Shown here piece after piece: positions 8,940-17,308 of a stretch of 64,000 nucleotides of DNA; within the stretch, counting starts at the first letter, position 1, and each line of letters begins with the position of its first letter. Source of the stretch: Sphingopyxis indica (GTDB lineage: Bacteria > Pseudomonadota > Alphaproteobacteria > Sphingomonadales > Sphingomonadaceae). A program made the position numbers and the translations under genes. The DNA lies in the NCBI RefSeq assembly GCF_900188185.1, contig NZ_FZPA01000001.1:1-64000 (forward strand). Direction: 5' to 3'. A model generated the notes under the pieces. That model did no database searches, had not been told where the DNA came from, and worked only from the letters and a program-made list of their open reading frames with translations.

Positions 8940-9877
8940 GCCGGATCGAGAGCGCGAGATCAACGACGAGGTTCGGCAGGACTTGCAGGTGACGATCCGC
9001 AGAGCATGTGCCATACTGCACTTCGATCCTTCGACCTATCACTACTGGTTCCGCCGCAACGATCCGTCATTTTTTGAAGGAGCGTATCAGGGAGACCTGC
9101 GAGACGCATGTCCGCTACGGCTATCGGCGCGTGTACTACATTCTTCGCCACCACGGTTGGGGCGTGAACATGAAGAAGGCCTATCGCCTTTACAAGGAGT
9201 TAAGTCTTCAGCTCAGGAACGAGAGGTCCAAGCGTCGGGTGAAGGCCAAGCTGCGGGAGGATCGATCGATGGCGATCCGGCCGAACGATGTGTGGGCGAT
9301 GTTCTTTGTTCAAAACCAGCTTGCGACTGGTCGCAAACTGCGCATCCTGACGGTAGTCGACACGTTTTCGCGTCTGTCACCTGTGATCGATCCGCGGTTC
9401 AGCTACCGGGGGAAGATGTGGTCGCAACGCCTGAAAAGGCTTGCCAGAAGATCGACTATCCAAAGACGATACGGGTGGACAATGGCAGCGAGTTCATCTC
9501 GCGAGACATGGATCGGAGGGCTTACCAGCGCGGTGTTACCTTGGACTTCTTTCGCCCTGGTAAGCCCGCAGATAACGTGTTCATCGAAGCGTTCAACAGC
9601 AAGCAACGGGTGAATGCTTGAACGCGCACCGCTTCCTGTTGCTGGGCGAGAGCGGTGCCGCATCGATAAGCCGTTCGAGCCTGGGCTCCTGAGCGGGGGC
9701 GACCGCATCCTCAACCACGACGAGGCCGGAAACCAGCGAAGGCTGTGCAAGGTGCTTGCGAAAAGCTGGAGGCGTAACGTAGACACTACGACGAAGAGCG
9801 ACCGCACAGCGCGATCTGGAATATCCCTCCGATCTTGCTGCCAAACTCAGCCGGTGCGACCAACCCACCGGACCTGA
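8940..9877 (+). pseudogene. IS407-type transposase orfB (DDE), multiple frameshifts
   Basis: The gene is readable only by changing frame several times. VTIRRACAILHFDPSTYHY is in one frame to about 9070. ERIRETCETHVRYGYRRVYY through ILTVVDTFSR and PVIDPRFSYRG is in a second frame to about 9410. DVVATPEKACQKIDYPKTIR through the GSEFISRD and DNVFIEAFN region is in the first frame to 9621. ECLNAHRFLLL is in another frame, and a tail resembling RRHYDEERPHSAI lies near 9780-9820. Substitution of key positions (WAMFFV for WAMDFV) removes the first catalytic Asp. It is clearly non-functional. Confidence 0.82.
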
Positions 9878-9943
9878 GCCAGGTGGAAAACTCCAGGCCC
9901 GCGTGGTCCAAGGTTCGGTAGGAGTATAAGCAACCGAATGGCT

Positions 9944-9980
9944 CTAATCCCAACTGGGGGACAGCCGGGGGTCTCGTCAG
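9944..9980 (+). mobile_element. Solo right end of an IS407-type element
   Basis: This 37-base stretch (CTAATCCCAACTGGG...GGGGGTCTCGTCAG) closely matches the right end of the IS at 12037-14227 (CTAATCCCAGCTGGG...GGGGGTCACGTCAG at 14191-14228). No transposase of that type precedes it; instead the degenerate element at 8592-9926 ends 17 bases upstream. It is best read as a leftover terminus of a second copy. Confidence 0.65.
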
Positions 9981-10595
9981 CTACCTTCATGAAAGATGAT
10001 CACAAAAGGCGGGGCGTGATCCCTCCAAAAAATTGCGTTGGTGTTTCCAGGAGTCGTTTCAAGTCTCCTGCGATTCGATAGTATGCCGCCAACGAGCTCG
10101 TTTCGTCTTGATTTATCTCACGTGGACCCAATAAACCAACCGGGCTATCAGTGGCCAACCGTTGCCAGCCCCCATGTTGCCCATAGCTCTGGCAAGGCGA
10201 CCTCGTGAGCTGATCAAAAGCCGTCGGATATTGAAACAGACTGGGTACACAAAGGCAGAACGGCAACTTCGAGCCTCAGAAAGGACCATATGGGAAAAAT
10301 TGCGCAAGTGCCCCCTCTTCGCCGAGTGGTTACTCTCATCTCAACCATACAGGGGATCTGGGCCCCAAATCGGGCGGACCTCAACAATTCACTTGTTCAC
10401 GCAATCTTAGCTCATTCTGCGCAATACTAGAAATGCACCGGACTTCGTCGCAGTCGTCGCAAAGTGGGGTGAGTCGACGCGTTGCTTTAAAGTTTATCTC
10501 CTGCACGAAAACGCGTTTTGGGTGTAATCTTACCTATCGAACCAGCGGATATCATGCAACCTTGGCTGGGCACGAGATTAGATATTGGGACATAT
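9981..10595. other. Intergenic region upstream of the TetR gene, nothing recognisable
   Basis: This is about 600 bases with only short frames that have no recognisable homology and poor starts. It becomes AT-rich towards the TetR gene. The region could contain the TetR promoter and operator, but no clear palindrome stands out. Confidence 0.35.
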
Positions 10596-11183
10596 ATGCT
10601 TAACGATAAGGGTAAGAGTGGCGATTCTAAGCAACTATCGAAGGACGCATGGCTAAAACACACCCTCAAAACCATTGGCGAGGTGGGTGTCGCTAATATT
10701 CAAATAGAATCCCTTGCTAAAGATTTAAATGTTACAAAGGGTAGTTTTTATTGGCATTTTAAAGGAAGAGACGCACTTTTGAATGATGCCCTCTCATATT
10801 GGTACGAAACTGCAACAAGGATAATTGGTCGTGCCGCCAATCGCAGTTTCAGCGATCCTATTGATCGTCTAAGATATTTTTTCAGTTTAGCATTTAATCA
10901 AAGGTACGATGTCCCTGGTGGACCGGTTGAGCGGGCCCTGCAAGAATGGGCCCGGGTTTCTGAAGCGGCATCAAAAACAACCCAACGTGTCGATCAAGAA
11001 CGGATTCGGTTAATTGCAGATGCCTACATCGAACTTGGAAAAAGCGAAGTCGATGCACGTCGAATTGCTACTATGGCTCTTGGTCAGATAATTGGCCTAA
11101 ACGTTCTTTCGCGATCCGAACCCAGGGAAGATCTTACTGATTATAATAAAGCATTTCAAATTATGTTCCTTACCTCGGGATGA
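10596..11183 (+). CDS. TetR/AcrR-family transcriptional regulator
   Basis: The 195-residue protein has an N-terminal helix-turn-helix (IQIESLAKDLNVTKGSFYWH, about residues 35-54, followed by the typical FKGRDALL) and a C-terminal helical ligand domain. TetR proteins usually repress nearby efflux or catabolic genes until a ligand binds. ATG 10596 is chosen because the HTH follows at the normal distance; ATG 10554 and an earlier in-frame start at 10518 are possible and none has a strong Shine-Dalgarno sequence. Base use is strikingly AT-rich compared with all neighbours, and it is isolated between IS remnants, suggesting recent transfer from a lower-GC donor. Its target is unknown. Confidence 0.83.
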   Translation: MLNDKGKSGDSKQLSKDAWLKHTLKTIGEVGVANIQIESLAKDLNVTKGSFYWHFKGRDALLNDALSYWYETATRIIGRAANRSFSDPIDRLRYFFSLAFNQRYDVPGGPVERALQEWARVSEAASKTTQRVDQERIRLIADAYIELGKSEVDARRIATMALGQIIGLNVLSRSEPREDLTDYNKAFQIMFLTSG

Positions 11184-11335
11184 CAGCGATTCAGCAGTCG
11201 TTGCTGGGGGATCGAAATGGCCGGCAACCGTGGTCACGCTCAGTAGTCCGCTCTGAATGACTGACCGGCTGACGCCCGTAGCTTCAAGCGGAGGGGCTGA
11301 AGCCATTTTTGTGGGTACGCCGGTCAAAATAGCGC

Positions 11336-11700
11336 TTGAAGATGTCATTGGGTGAAGTTGCCGGAGGTGGTCGAGAGGTAATCGCGTTGTCAAAAGCGCT
11401 GTTCCGAGTAGCGCTTGCGCATGTTTTCGAACTCCTGCTGGATTTTGCGCGAGGAGCGCCCCTTGGCCTGGCGCACGAAATCAGCGACCGAGAATTGTGG
11501 TGGGATTTTGACGAACATATGCCCGCAGTCGCGGGACAAGGACCAGTTGCTAATCTTCGCGCCCATTTGGGGCAGACCTGGCAGATGATTTCGCGCAATC
11601 CCAGTCGGACTTTGCCGTGCAGTACCCCGAGAGATACTTGGGTGCCTAGACGAGGTGGTGGCGATCGTGAAAAGTTGTGTGGCCGCCGACCGAAGTCGGA
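11336..11700 (-). pseudogene. IS200/IS605-type Y1 transposase (tnpA) remnant
   Basis: Read on the minus strand, the fragments HTTFHDRHHLV-stop-APKYLSGVLHGKVRLGLREII, then GHMFVKIPPQFSVADFVRQ, AKGRSSRKIQQEF and MRKRYSEQRF follow the order of IS200 TnpA (the YHLVW.PKYR start, the H.H hydride-like motif region, IPP..SV..F...KG.SS). A tryptophan is replaced by a stop, the first His of the HUH pair reads C-G-H rather than D-H-V-H, and further frame changes occur, ending around a TTSGNFTQ segment near 11336-11345. It is dead; the palindromic ends of the element were not located. Confidence 0.7.
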
Positions 11701-11713
11701 AGGGTAGCTCCCC

Positions 11714-12036
11714 GGGCGCGACACTAAATTTATGATAGGTGAAAATAGTTCCGTCCCTATTATCGCCTCTCGGGTGAGGGCGGAGGAGCCGCATCTCGAC
11801 TCAGCTATTGCAGCAAGGAATGATGGACGTCTCATTAATCTCGATAGCGCCTCCAAGCTGAAATATACGGTCAAGGCAGGCTATGTCTTACGAGGGCTTG
11901 CCATTTCGCTGGCGTTTGAAACAACGATCTGAAGCTTCGCAGTAGTCCGCGCGAAATGAGGGGTGCCATCGTAAGGCAATGCAAACGTTGGACGAAACGC
12001 CTGCATTGAGTGAAGCTGTGAGGCTGTGGCCGAGTG
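11714..12036. other. Intergenic debris between IS remnants
   Basis: There is a short open frame at 11732-11932 without recognisable family or Shine-Dalgarno sequence. Nothing else was supported before the left end of the next IS at about 12037. Confidence 0.3.
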
Positions 12037-12118
12037 TGATGTGGCCCCCTGATTTTCCTCCGATCTGGACGAGAGACCGGCCCTGTTGGAAGGACGGACG
12101 AGACGAAGTGACTGAGGT

Positions 12119-12400
12119 TCACCGAAAAGCAGATCATTGGCTTGCTTAAGGAGGCCGAAGCTGGAGCGAAGACCGCCTATTTGGCCCGTCGATATGGTAT
12201 AGCGGAAGCGACGATCTACAACTGGAAGTCGAAGTATGGCGGGCTCGAGGTTTCGGAGGCTCGGCGGCTGAAGGAACTCGAAAGCGACAACGCGAGGTTG
12301 AAGCGTCTGCTGGCCGATGCAATGCTGGACAAAGCGGCGCTGAAGGATCTCCTGGCAAAAAATTCTGCCGCCGGGCGCGAAGCGCGAAGCTGTGGCTCAT
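12119..12400 (+). pseudogene. Transposase orfA of the outer IS407-type element
   Basis: The frame reads RFTEKQIIGLLKEAEAGAKT, then the HTH ARRYGIAEATIYNWKSKYGG and a leucine-rich coil ending LADAMLDKAALKDLLAKN near 12362. The usual MK.(R/S)RFTE start is not intact: the in-frame codons before RFTE include TGA, so an AUG start at the normal place is lost. It is a remnant rather than a working gene; its normal length is about 88 residues. Confidence 0.65.
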
Positions 12401-12722
12401 CTCCGGGACTGCCATGGGATGAGCGAGCGGCGGGCGTGCCGGGTCATCGATACCGATCGCAAGGGTGTGCGGTACCGTTCCACGCGGGACGTTGACGCTG
12501 AGCTTCGCGAAAAGCTGCGCGAACTGGCCAACCAGCGTCGCTGGTTCGGCTGCCGCCGCCTGCATTTCCTGCTGCGTCGGGAGGGGATCATGATCAACCG
12601 GAAGAAGACCCAGCGCCTATATCAGTAAGAGAGACTAGCAGTCAGGTGGCGACGCGGCCGCAAGCGGGCTATGCGAACCAGAGCGCCAGCACCGGTCCTG
12701 GCTCTGCCGAATCCGCGGTGGA
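12365..12722 (+). pseudogene. Transposase orfB of the outer IS, 5' part
   Basis: This frame reads KREAVAHLRDCHGMSERRAC, then the Y-R-S, RRLHFLLRREGIMINRKKTQ and RLYQ segments. A TAA at 12626-12628 replaces the usual RE, then the family sequence goes on (ERLAVRWRRGRKRAM...LALPNPRW) right up to 12722, where the second IS begins. The in-frame stop and the insertion both inactivate it. The sequence normally following NQRW is the first catalytic Asp segment, which is missing here. Confidence 0.78.
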
Positions 12723-12781
12723 TGAGTAGCCCCTAGATTTCTGGACGCCTTCTATCCTAATTTTGAGGACAGGAGGCGACG

Positions 12782-13054
12782 ATGGGGAAGCCCAACTTCA
12801 GTGATGAGTTCAAGCGCGATGCGGTGGCCCAGATCACCGAGCGTGGATATCCGGTAGCCGAGGTTTCGCAGCGGCTCGGTGTCAGCCAGCACTCGCTGTA
12901 TGCGTGGAAGCGACAGCTGGGCAGGCAAGTGTCTAGCGATGCGAGCAAGGATGCCGAGATCCGCCAGTTGAAGCGCGAGTTGGCCCGGGTGACGGAGGAG
13001 CGCGACATCCTAAAAAAGCCACCGCGTACTTCGCCCGAGATGCAAAGTGAGGTA
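12782..13054 (+). CDS. IS51-type transposase orfA, probably frameshifted near its end
   Basis: MGKPNFSDEFKRDAVAQITE leads into the HTH VAEVSQRLGVSQHSLYAWKR and a coil RQLKRELARVTEERDILKK. Family members continue ATAYFA in the same frame; here the annotated frame reads PPRTSPE and stays open to 13255, while ATAYFARDAK followed by TGA (13051) appears one base back. An A-AAA-AAG heptamer (13012-13018) lies in the zero frame exactly at this point. The arrangement suggests loss of one G after the heptamer. The DNA-binding part is intact. The ATG follows an AGGAGG at 12772-12777. Confidence 0.75.
13012..13018 (+). other. A-AAA-AAG programmed -1 frameshift heptamer of the nested IS
   Basis: The heptamer is in the correct phase with orfA (CTA-AAA-AAG). 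A -1 slip here would enter the frame that ends at TGA 13051, not the orfB frame, so the signal no longer connects orfA to orfB in this copy. Confidence 0.6.
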
Positions 13055-13922
13055 CGCGTTCATTGCCGAGCATCGCGATCGTTTCGGCGTGCGGGCAATG
13101 TGCCGGTGCCTCGCTGTGCAGCCGAGTGGCTACTATGCTTGGCAGAAGAGCCCGCTGAGCCAGCGGGCCCGGGAAGATGCCCGGCAGACGGAGCTGCTGC
13201 GGCAAGCGTGGAACGACAGCGGCAAGGTCTATGGCTACCGCAAGCTGCACGATGACCTGCTTGATCACGGCGAGACCTGCTGCGCGAACCGCGTTGCCCG
13301 GTTGACCAGGCTGGCGGGCATCAAGGCACAGATCGGCTACAAGCGCAGGCCGGGCAGCCATGGTGGCAAGCCGTCCCTGGTGGTCGACAACACTCTGGAT
13401 CGCCAGTTCGACGTGGCTGCGCCGGACCGGGTCTGGGTAACAGACATCACCTACATCCGCACCCTGGCAGGCTTTGCCTATCTGGCAGTGGTGATCGACC
13501 TGTACTCCCGCCGTGTGGTGGGTTGGTCGATCCAAAGCCGCCAGACCACCGATGTGGTGCTGCAGGCACTGCACATGGCGGTATGGCGGCGTAAACCGAA
13601 GCAACGGGTGCTGATCCACTCGGACCAAGGCTCGCAGTTCACCAGCATAGACTGGGCCGCCTTCATCCGGGCTCACAATCTTGAGCACTCGATGAGCCGA
13701 CGGGGCAACTGCCACGATAATGCCGTGGCCGAGAGCTTCTTCTCCTCGCTCAAGCGTGAGCGCATCCGGCGCCGTACCTACAAAACTCGCGAGGAAGCCC
13801 GGCAGGACGTGTTCGATTACATCGAGATGTTCTACAACCCGGTGCGCAAACATGTCAGGAACGGGATGCTGTCACCCGTCGAGTTCGAACGGCAGCAGAT
13901 TTTGAAAGCCGAAGGCGTCTAG
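13047..13922 (+). CDS. IS51-type transposase orfB (DDE integrase domain)
   Basis: This is an intact 291-residue OrfB of an IS3-family element. It begins RYAFIAEHRDRFGVRAMCR at GTG 13047 and carries an HTH_21-like segment (VYGYRKLHDDLLDHGE) and the rve catalytic domain: first Asp in VWVTDITYI, second Asp in LIHSDQGSQF, Glu in NCHDNAVAESFF, then the K(R)-rich RERIRRRTYKTREEARQDV end. In this family OrfB is normally made as an OrfAB fusion by -1 frameshifting, so alone it is probably not transposition-competent. It gives no sign of decay, unlike the surrounding IS genes, implying recent arrival. Confidence 0.88.
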   Translation: MRYAFIAEHRDRFGVRAMCRCLAVQPSGYYAWQKSPLSQRAREDARQTELLRQAWNDSGKVYGYRKLHDDLLDHGETCCANRVARLTRLAGIKAQIGYKRRPGSHGGKPSLVVDNTLDRQFDVAAPDRVWVTDITYIRTLAGFAYLAVVIDLYSRRVVGWSIQSRQTTDVVLQALHMAVWRRKPKQRVLIHSDQGSQFTSIDWAAFIRAHNLEHSMSRRGNCHDNAVAESFFSSLKRERIRRRTYKTREEARQDVFDYIEMFYNPVRKHVRNGMLSPVEFERQQILKAEGV

Positions 13923-13940
13923 AAAACTAGGGGCTACTCA

Positions 13941-14195
13941 AACGGCCGCATGCGCGACGAGCTGCTCAACGAAACGCTGTTCCTCAGCCTCGCGCATGCC
14001 ACGTCGAGATCTCGGGTTGGGGTTGAAGATTACATTCGGGAGCGACCACACTCAGCCCTCGGCTACGCAAGCTCGGCGGCGTTCGCCGCCCGACTGAATA
14101 ACCAATGGCCTGCCTCGCTACGCCCTACGGGCACCGCTACCCAGCCCATTGCTTCAGCCGCGCTCATGCGCAACAATGCCGCTACTAGGCCCTAA
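13941..14195 (+). pseudogene. Transposase orfB of the outer IS, 3' part
   Basis: It resumes as NGRMRDELLNETLFLSLAHA, the segment just after the catalytic Glu in this family, then EDYIRERPHSALGYASSAAF, NNQWPASLRPTG and a stop at 14193-14195. About 150 codons between the 5' part (…NPRW at 12722) and this point are missing. A short divergent stretch near 14000-14020 (ATSRSRVG for AR..I..W) suggests compensating frame changes. Confidence 0.78.
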
Positions 14196-14352
14196 TCCCA
14201 GCTGGGCGAAAGCTGGGGGTCACGTCAGTCCCTGCAAAGAGGGATTCATGCAGCGAACACCGCTGCCGGCCTCTCCCTATCACATCATCGACGATATTGA
14301 GCACACGGAACTTTTGTTCGGACGCCACCTAGTCGTGAGCAAATAAAAGTTC

Positions 14353-14392
14353 GAAAAAGAGGGCTCGACACAGCGAAGCGCCGAACCCTCTT
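14353..14392 (-). terminator. Rho-independent terminator of the minus-strand TonB receptor
   Basis: On the minus strand, AAGAGGGTTCGG pairs with CGAGCCCTCTT across a short loop and is followed by a T-run (AAAAA on the plus strand at 14354-14358). It lies about 20 bases after the receptor stop at 14410. Confidence 0.75.
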
Positions 14393-14409
14393 GCAATTAG
14401 CGAGTAAGT

Positions 14410-17142
14410 TCAAAACTTGCCGCGCACGGTGATGCCGTAAGTCCGCGGTTCCGCAAGAAAAGCGGAGAACGTTTGTTGCGGAGCCACGAAAGGCGTGTTG
14501 AAGGCCACCTGCGTATACCCAACGTCAAACAAATTATTGACCCATCCCTCGATCGCGAAGCGATCCGCAATATTGGTTAGACCCACACGCCCGTTCACTA
14601 CGACGAAGCTGTCCTGTTCCTTGCCGAAGATCAGGTCGGAACCGGTGTTGTAATCACCAGCCATACGAGCGTTCACGAAGACCAGGCCTTCGAGCCCACT
14701 GTCGCCGATTGGCGGCGTCCACGTAAGCGACGATGTTGCCACGATCTCTGGTGCATTCGACAGGTTGTCGCCTGGCAGCAAGCGTAGTGCGGGGTCGAGC
14801 GGTACCCCGGTATCGTCCCCGATAAGATTGTCTTCAAAGCTCGTATCAGAATAGGTGACGCCAAGGGTAATATCCAAATCACGAGCGGGCCGTAGATAGG
14901 TTTCGATCTCGACACCTTGAGCGATCACACCTGGTGCAACTTCATCGGAAGAGCATGCTCCGGTTGTCGCGCTTGCGTCCCTGTCGGCCCCGCCGAGATC
15001 GCTATCGCAACTATTGACCGTCTGCACGATGTAGAACGCCCCATTGAACGTGTTCAACTGGAAGTTACTGAACTCTTGCCGGAAGCCTGCAATGCTAACC
15101 CCGAACTCGCGTGTCGAGTATTTGAGGCCGATCTCATATGCATCGACTGTTTCTTCATCGAACTGCAGCGCGGCTGCCGAGATATTGGCCGGATCGAACG
15201 CAAGCGGATTTGACAGTGCAGACCTGTCGAGGTTGAAACCGCCCGCCTTGTAGCCGCGTGAATACGAACCGTAGACTAGCAGATCGGGAGTTGGCTTCCA
15301 GCTCAGGATAGCCGTGCCGGTAAACTCCTCTTCTTCGCGCGAGTCTTCGAGAGAAACTCCATCGAGCTCCGATGTCGAATTGCCTTGGCAGGAAAGGCTG
15401 ATGATACCACCGGCCAGAGGTGCCAAAGTCGGAACACCCAGAAAGCCTCCGAGCAGATTGCGGTTTGTCGGACAAACCGTGTTGTCGTTGCGGAAAGTTG
15501 CGTCGAAGTCCTTGGTTTCGTTCGTATAACGAAGCCCCAGCGTCAAATCGAGCGTATCCGTGATCGCAAAGATATTATGCGTGAAGAACGCGAAGTTCTC
15601 ACTCGTCTGATTGTAGACCTCGCTGACCGTTCCCAAATCGCTGATGCTTGCAAGGTTGTTGATACCTGCGAGGATCGCCGGGGTTGCAGCGCCGAATGCC
15701 GGGCTTCCGGTCAGCGTACCGTCCAATGCCGCCACGTTGGCACCCAGGCAATTGGAAGCCCCCGGATTGACCAAAGCCGGATTGATCGCGATCGCGATGC
15801 GGCACGCTACGAAATTGCCGTACTGGGTGCCGAACCGCAGATTATCACGCACCTGCAGTTCTTCATTGGCGTAATACGCGCCGATCAACCAATCCAGTTT
15901 GCCATCGAAGGCCTCACCGGTAAGGCGCAGTTCCTGAGTGAATGTTTCAAAGTCTCGAGCAAGAGCATTCTCGGTCGGAGCGCGGTAGAGAATATCGACA
16001 GTAGTGTAATCGGTGTCAGATCCCTGGCTGTTGGCATATTCACGGTAGCCCGTGATAGACGTCAACGTGACGTTCCCGAAATCCCAATTGATCTCAGCCG
16101 AAATACCGTAGTCTTCGGTTTCGCCTTCATAGCTTCTGCCTGGCGTAGGGTACAGGTCGCGGTTGAATGTGTCTTGGGTGAGGGCACGCGGATCCTGCCC
16201 AAGCGCAAGCAACACGGGAACGATCGGATTTGCGGTACTCGTCAGGGCGGCCCCATCCGATGGCCTCGTAAAGGGATCAAATCCAGCGCTGATCCGTGCA
16301 AGCGGAGCAAACTCGGGCTGGACGAACGTCGCGGCACAGCACGCTTCGTCCTTTTTGGAATAATCCCCGACAAGGCGAATGGACAGGTCGTCGTTAGGTT
16401 CGAACAGGAGCTGACCGCGGACCAGATAACGATCGCGATTGTTGATCGTCCCACGATTGGTAATATCGTTGTAGAAGCCGTCGCGCTCAAAATACACGCC
16501 GTCAACGCGCGCAGCTACTCTGTCGCCAAGCGGAGCGTTTATGCCGCCTTCGACGCGGATCGCATCATAGTTGCCATAAGTGAAGGCCCCGTATGCGCTG
16601 AAATCGAACTCGGGCGGTGCGGTATAGATATTGATCAGGCCTGCCGACGAGTTCCGCCCGCCCAAAGTACCTTGGGGACCGCGAAGTATCTCGACCCTGT
16701 CGATAGGGCCGAGCTCACTCAGGGCGCTTCCCGAACGAGAGCGATAGACTCCATCGACGAAAACCGCGACCGAACTTTCCAGACCAGGGTTGTCGCCGAC
16801 CGTGCCGATACCGCGAATACGCGCGGAACCGTTAGCTTCGTTGCCGGTGGAAGACACCAGCAGGGACGGTGCAACCTGGTTCAGCTCACGTATGTCGCTG
16901 GCGCCCGAATTCTGGAGGGTTTCTCCGGAAACAGCTGACACGGCGACTGGAACATCCGCCAAGACCTGCGATCGCCCTTGCGCGGTAACAATGATTACGT
17001 TTTGGTCTTCGACATCGGCCCCTTCAACCAGATCCGCATCGGGTTCGCCAACATCCTGGGCGAAGGCGGCTGTCGGTGTGAAGGCAAGTGCCGCTGCCAA
17101 TGCACCAAGGGCGCAATGGTGGCGTGATGGAAATCTTTTCAT
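14410..17142 (-). CDS. TonB-dependent outer-membrane receptor (catabolic block 2)
   Basis: This 910-residue receptor has a signal peptide (hydrophobic ALGALAAALAFTPTAAFA, cleavage near residue 29), a TonB-box-like NVIIVTAQGRSQVLADVPVA, the plug motif RGPQGTLGGRNSSAGLINIY and a large barrel ending in F (VRGKF). It probably imports the hydrophobic substrate handled by the adjacent P450/acyl-CoA dehydrogenase genes. It is the last gene of a minus-strand series; 166 bases separate it from the acyl-CoA dehydrogenase upstream, enough for its own promoter. Its start has GGAGAGG-like purines just upstream, and a terminator follows the gene. The ligand is not deducible. Confidence 0.9.
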   Translation of the reverse strand: MKRFPSRHHCALGALAAALAFTPTAAFAQDVGEPDADLVEGADVEDQNVIIVTAQGRSQVLADVPVAVSAVSGETLQNSGASDIRELNQVAPSLLVSSTGNEANGSARIRGIGTVGDNPGLESSVAVFVDGVYRSRSGSALSELGPIDRVEILRGPQGTLGGRNSSAGLINIYTAPPEFDFSAYGAFTYGNYDAIRVEGGINAPLGDRVAARVDGVYFERDGFYNDITNRGTINNRDRYLVRGQLLFEPNDDLSIRLVGDYSKKDEACCAATFVQPEFAPLARISAGFDPFTRPSDGAALTSTANPIVPVLLALGQDPRALTQDTFNRDLYPTPGRSYEGETEDYGISAEINWDFGNVTLTSITGYREYANSQGSDTDYTTVDILYRAPTENALARDFETFTQELRLTGEAFDGKLDWLIGAYYANEELQVRDNLRFGTQYGNFVACRIAIAINPALVNPGASNCLGANVAALDGTLTGSPAFGAATPAILAGINNLASISDLGTVSEVYNQTSENFAFFTHNIFAITDTLDLTLGLRYTNETKDFDATFRNDNTVCPTNRNLLGGFLGVPTLAPLAGGIISLSCQGNSTSELDGVSLEDSREEEEFTGTAILSWKPTPDLLVYGSYSRGYKAGGFNLDRSALSNPLAFDPANISAAALQFDEETVDAYEIGLKYSTREFGVSIAGFRQEFSNFQLNTFNGAFYIVQTVNSCDSDLGGADRDASATTGACSSDEVAPGVIAQGVEIETYLRPARDLDITLGVTYSDTSFEDNLIGDDTGVPLDPALRLLPGDNLSNAPEIVATSSLTWTPPIGDSGLEGLVFVNARMAGDYNTGSDLIFGKEQDSFVVVNGRVGLTNIADRFAIEGWVNNLFDVGYTQVAFNTPFVAPQQTFSAFLAEPRTYGITVRGKF

Positions 17143-17308
17143 GTGCCTCTCCTCTAAGAATGTGCCCCATCCTAGGCACTAGTCGATGTTAGAAACGATG
17201 CCGATAAGCGCGTTTAATTTCAAGACTTGGTAGATGAATTGACGGATTATTTCACATTGTCGACAAGCATGTGGCAAAAATGCCATGCAGGTTACTACAT
17301 GCAGGTTT

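Larger units (their letters stand above)
8592..9926 (+). mobile_element. Degenerate IS3-family (IS407-group) insertion sequence
   Basis: The element carries remains of overlapping orfA and orfB transposase genes, both frameshifted. The putative ends resemble each other: left TACTCTGCC...GAATCCTGGACCA (from about 8592) and, read on the minus strand, right TACTCCTACC...GAACCTTGGACCA (ending about 9926). The length of about 1.3 kb fits the group. Ends are approximate to a few bases, and no clear target duplication was seen. Confidence 0.75.
12723..13940 (+). mobile_element. Complete IS3-family (IS51-group) insertion sequence nested in another IS
   Basis: The ends are near-perfect inverted repeats: left TGAGTAGCCCCTAGATTTCT from 12723 and, on the minus strand from 13940, TGAGTAGCCCCTAGTTTTCT. 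The length is 1218 bases. It contains orfA and orfB. The 3-bp flanks (GGA on the left, AAC on the right) do not match, and the host IS sequence does not resume where it stopped, so the original target duplication was lost through an adjacent deletion. Confidence 0.88.
12037..14227 (+). mobile_element. IS407-type (IS3-family) element interrupted by a nested IS, with internal deletion
   Basis: The left end reads TGATGTGGCCCCCTG at 12037. The right end, read inward from 14227, is TGACGTGACCCCCAG. These match the TGA..TG.CCCC ends of the group. It contains orfA, the 5' part of orfB, a complete second IS (12723-13940), then only the 3' part of orfB. The middle of orfB, including all three DDE residues, is absent on both sides of the insert, so the outer element lost about 150 codons when or after the second IS inserted. 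Confidence 0.8.

Noticed and set aside
11732-11932. 66-codon plus-strand open frame between IS remnants
   Set aside because: No Shine-Dalgarno sequence, no recognisable family, and surrounded by decayed DNA.
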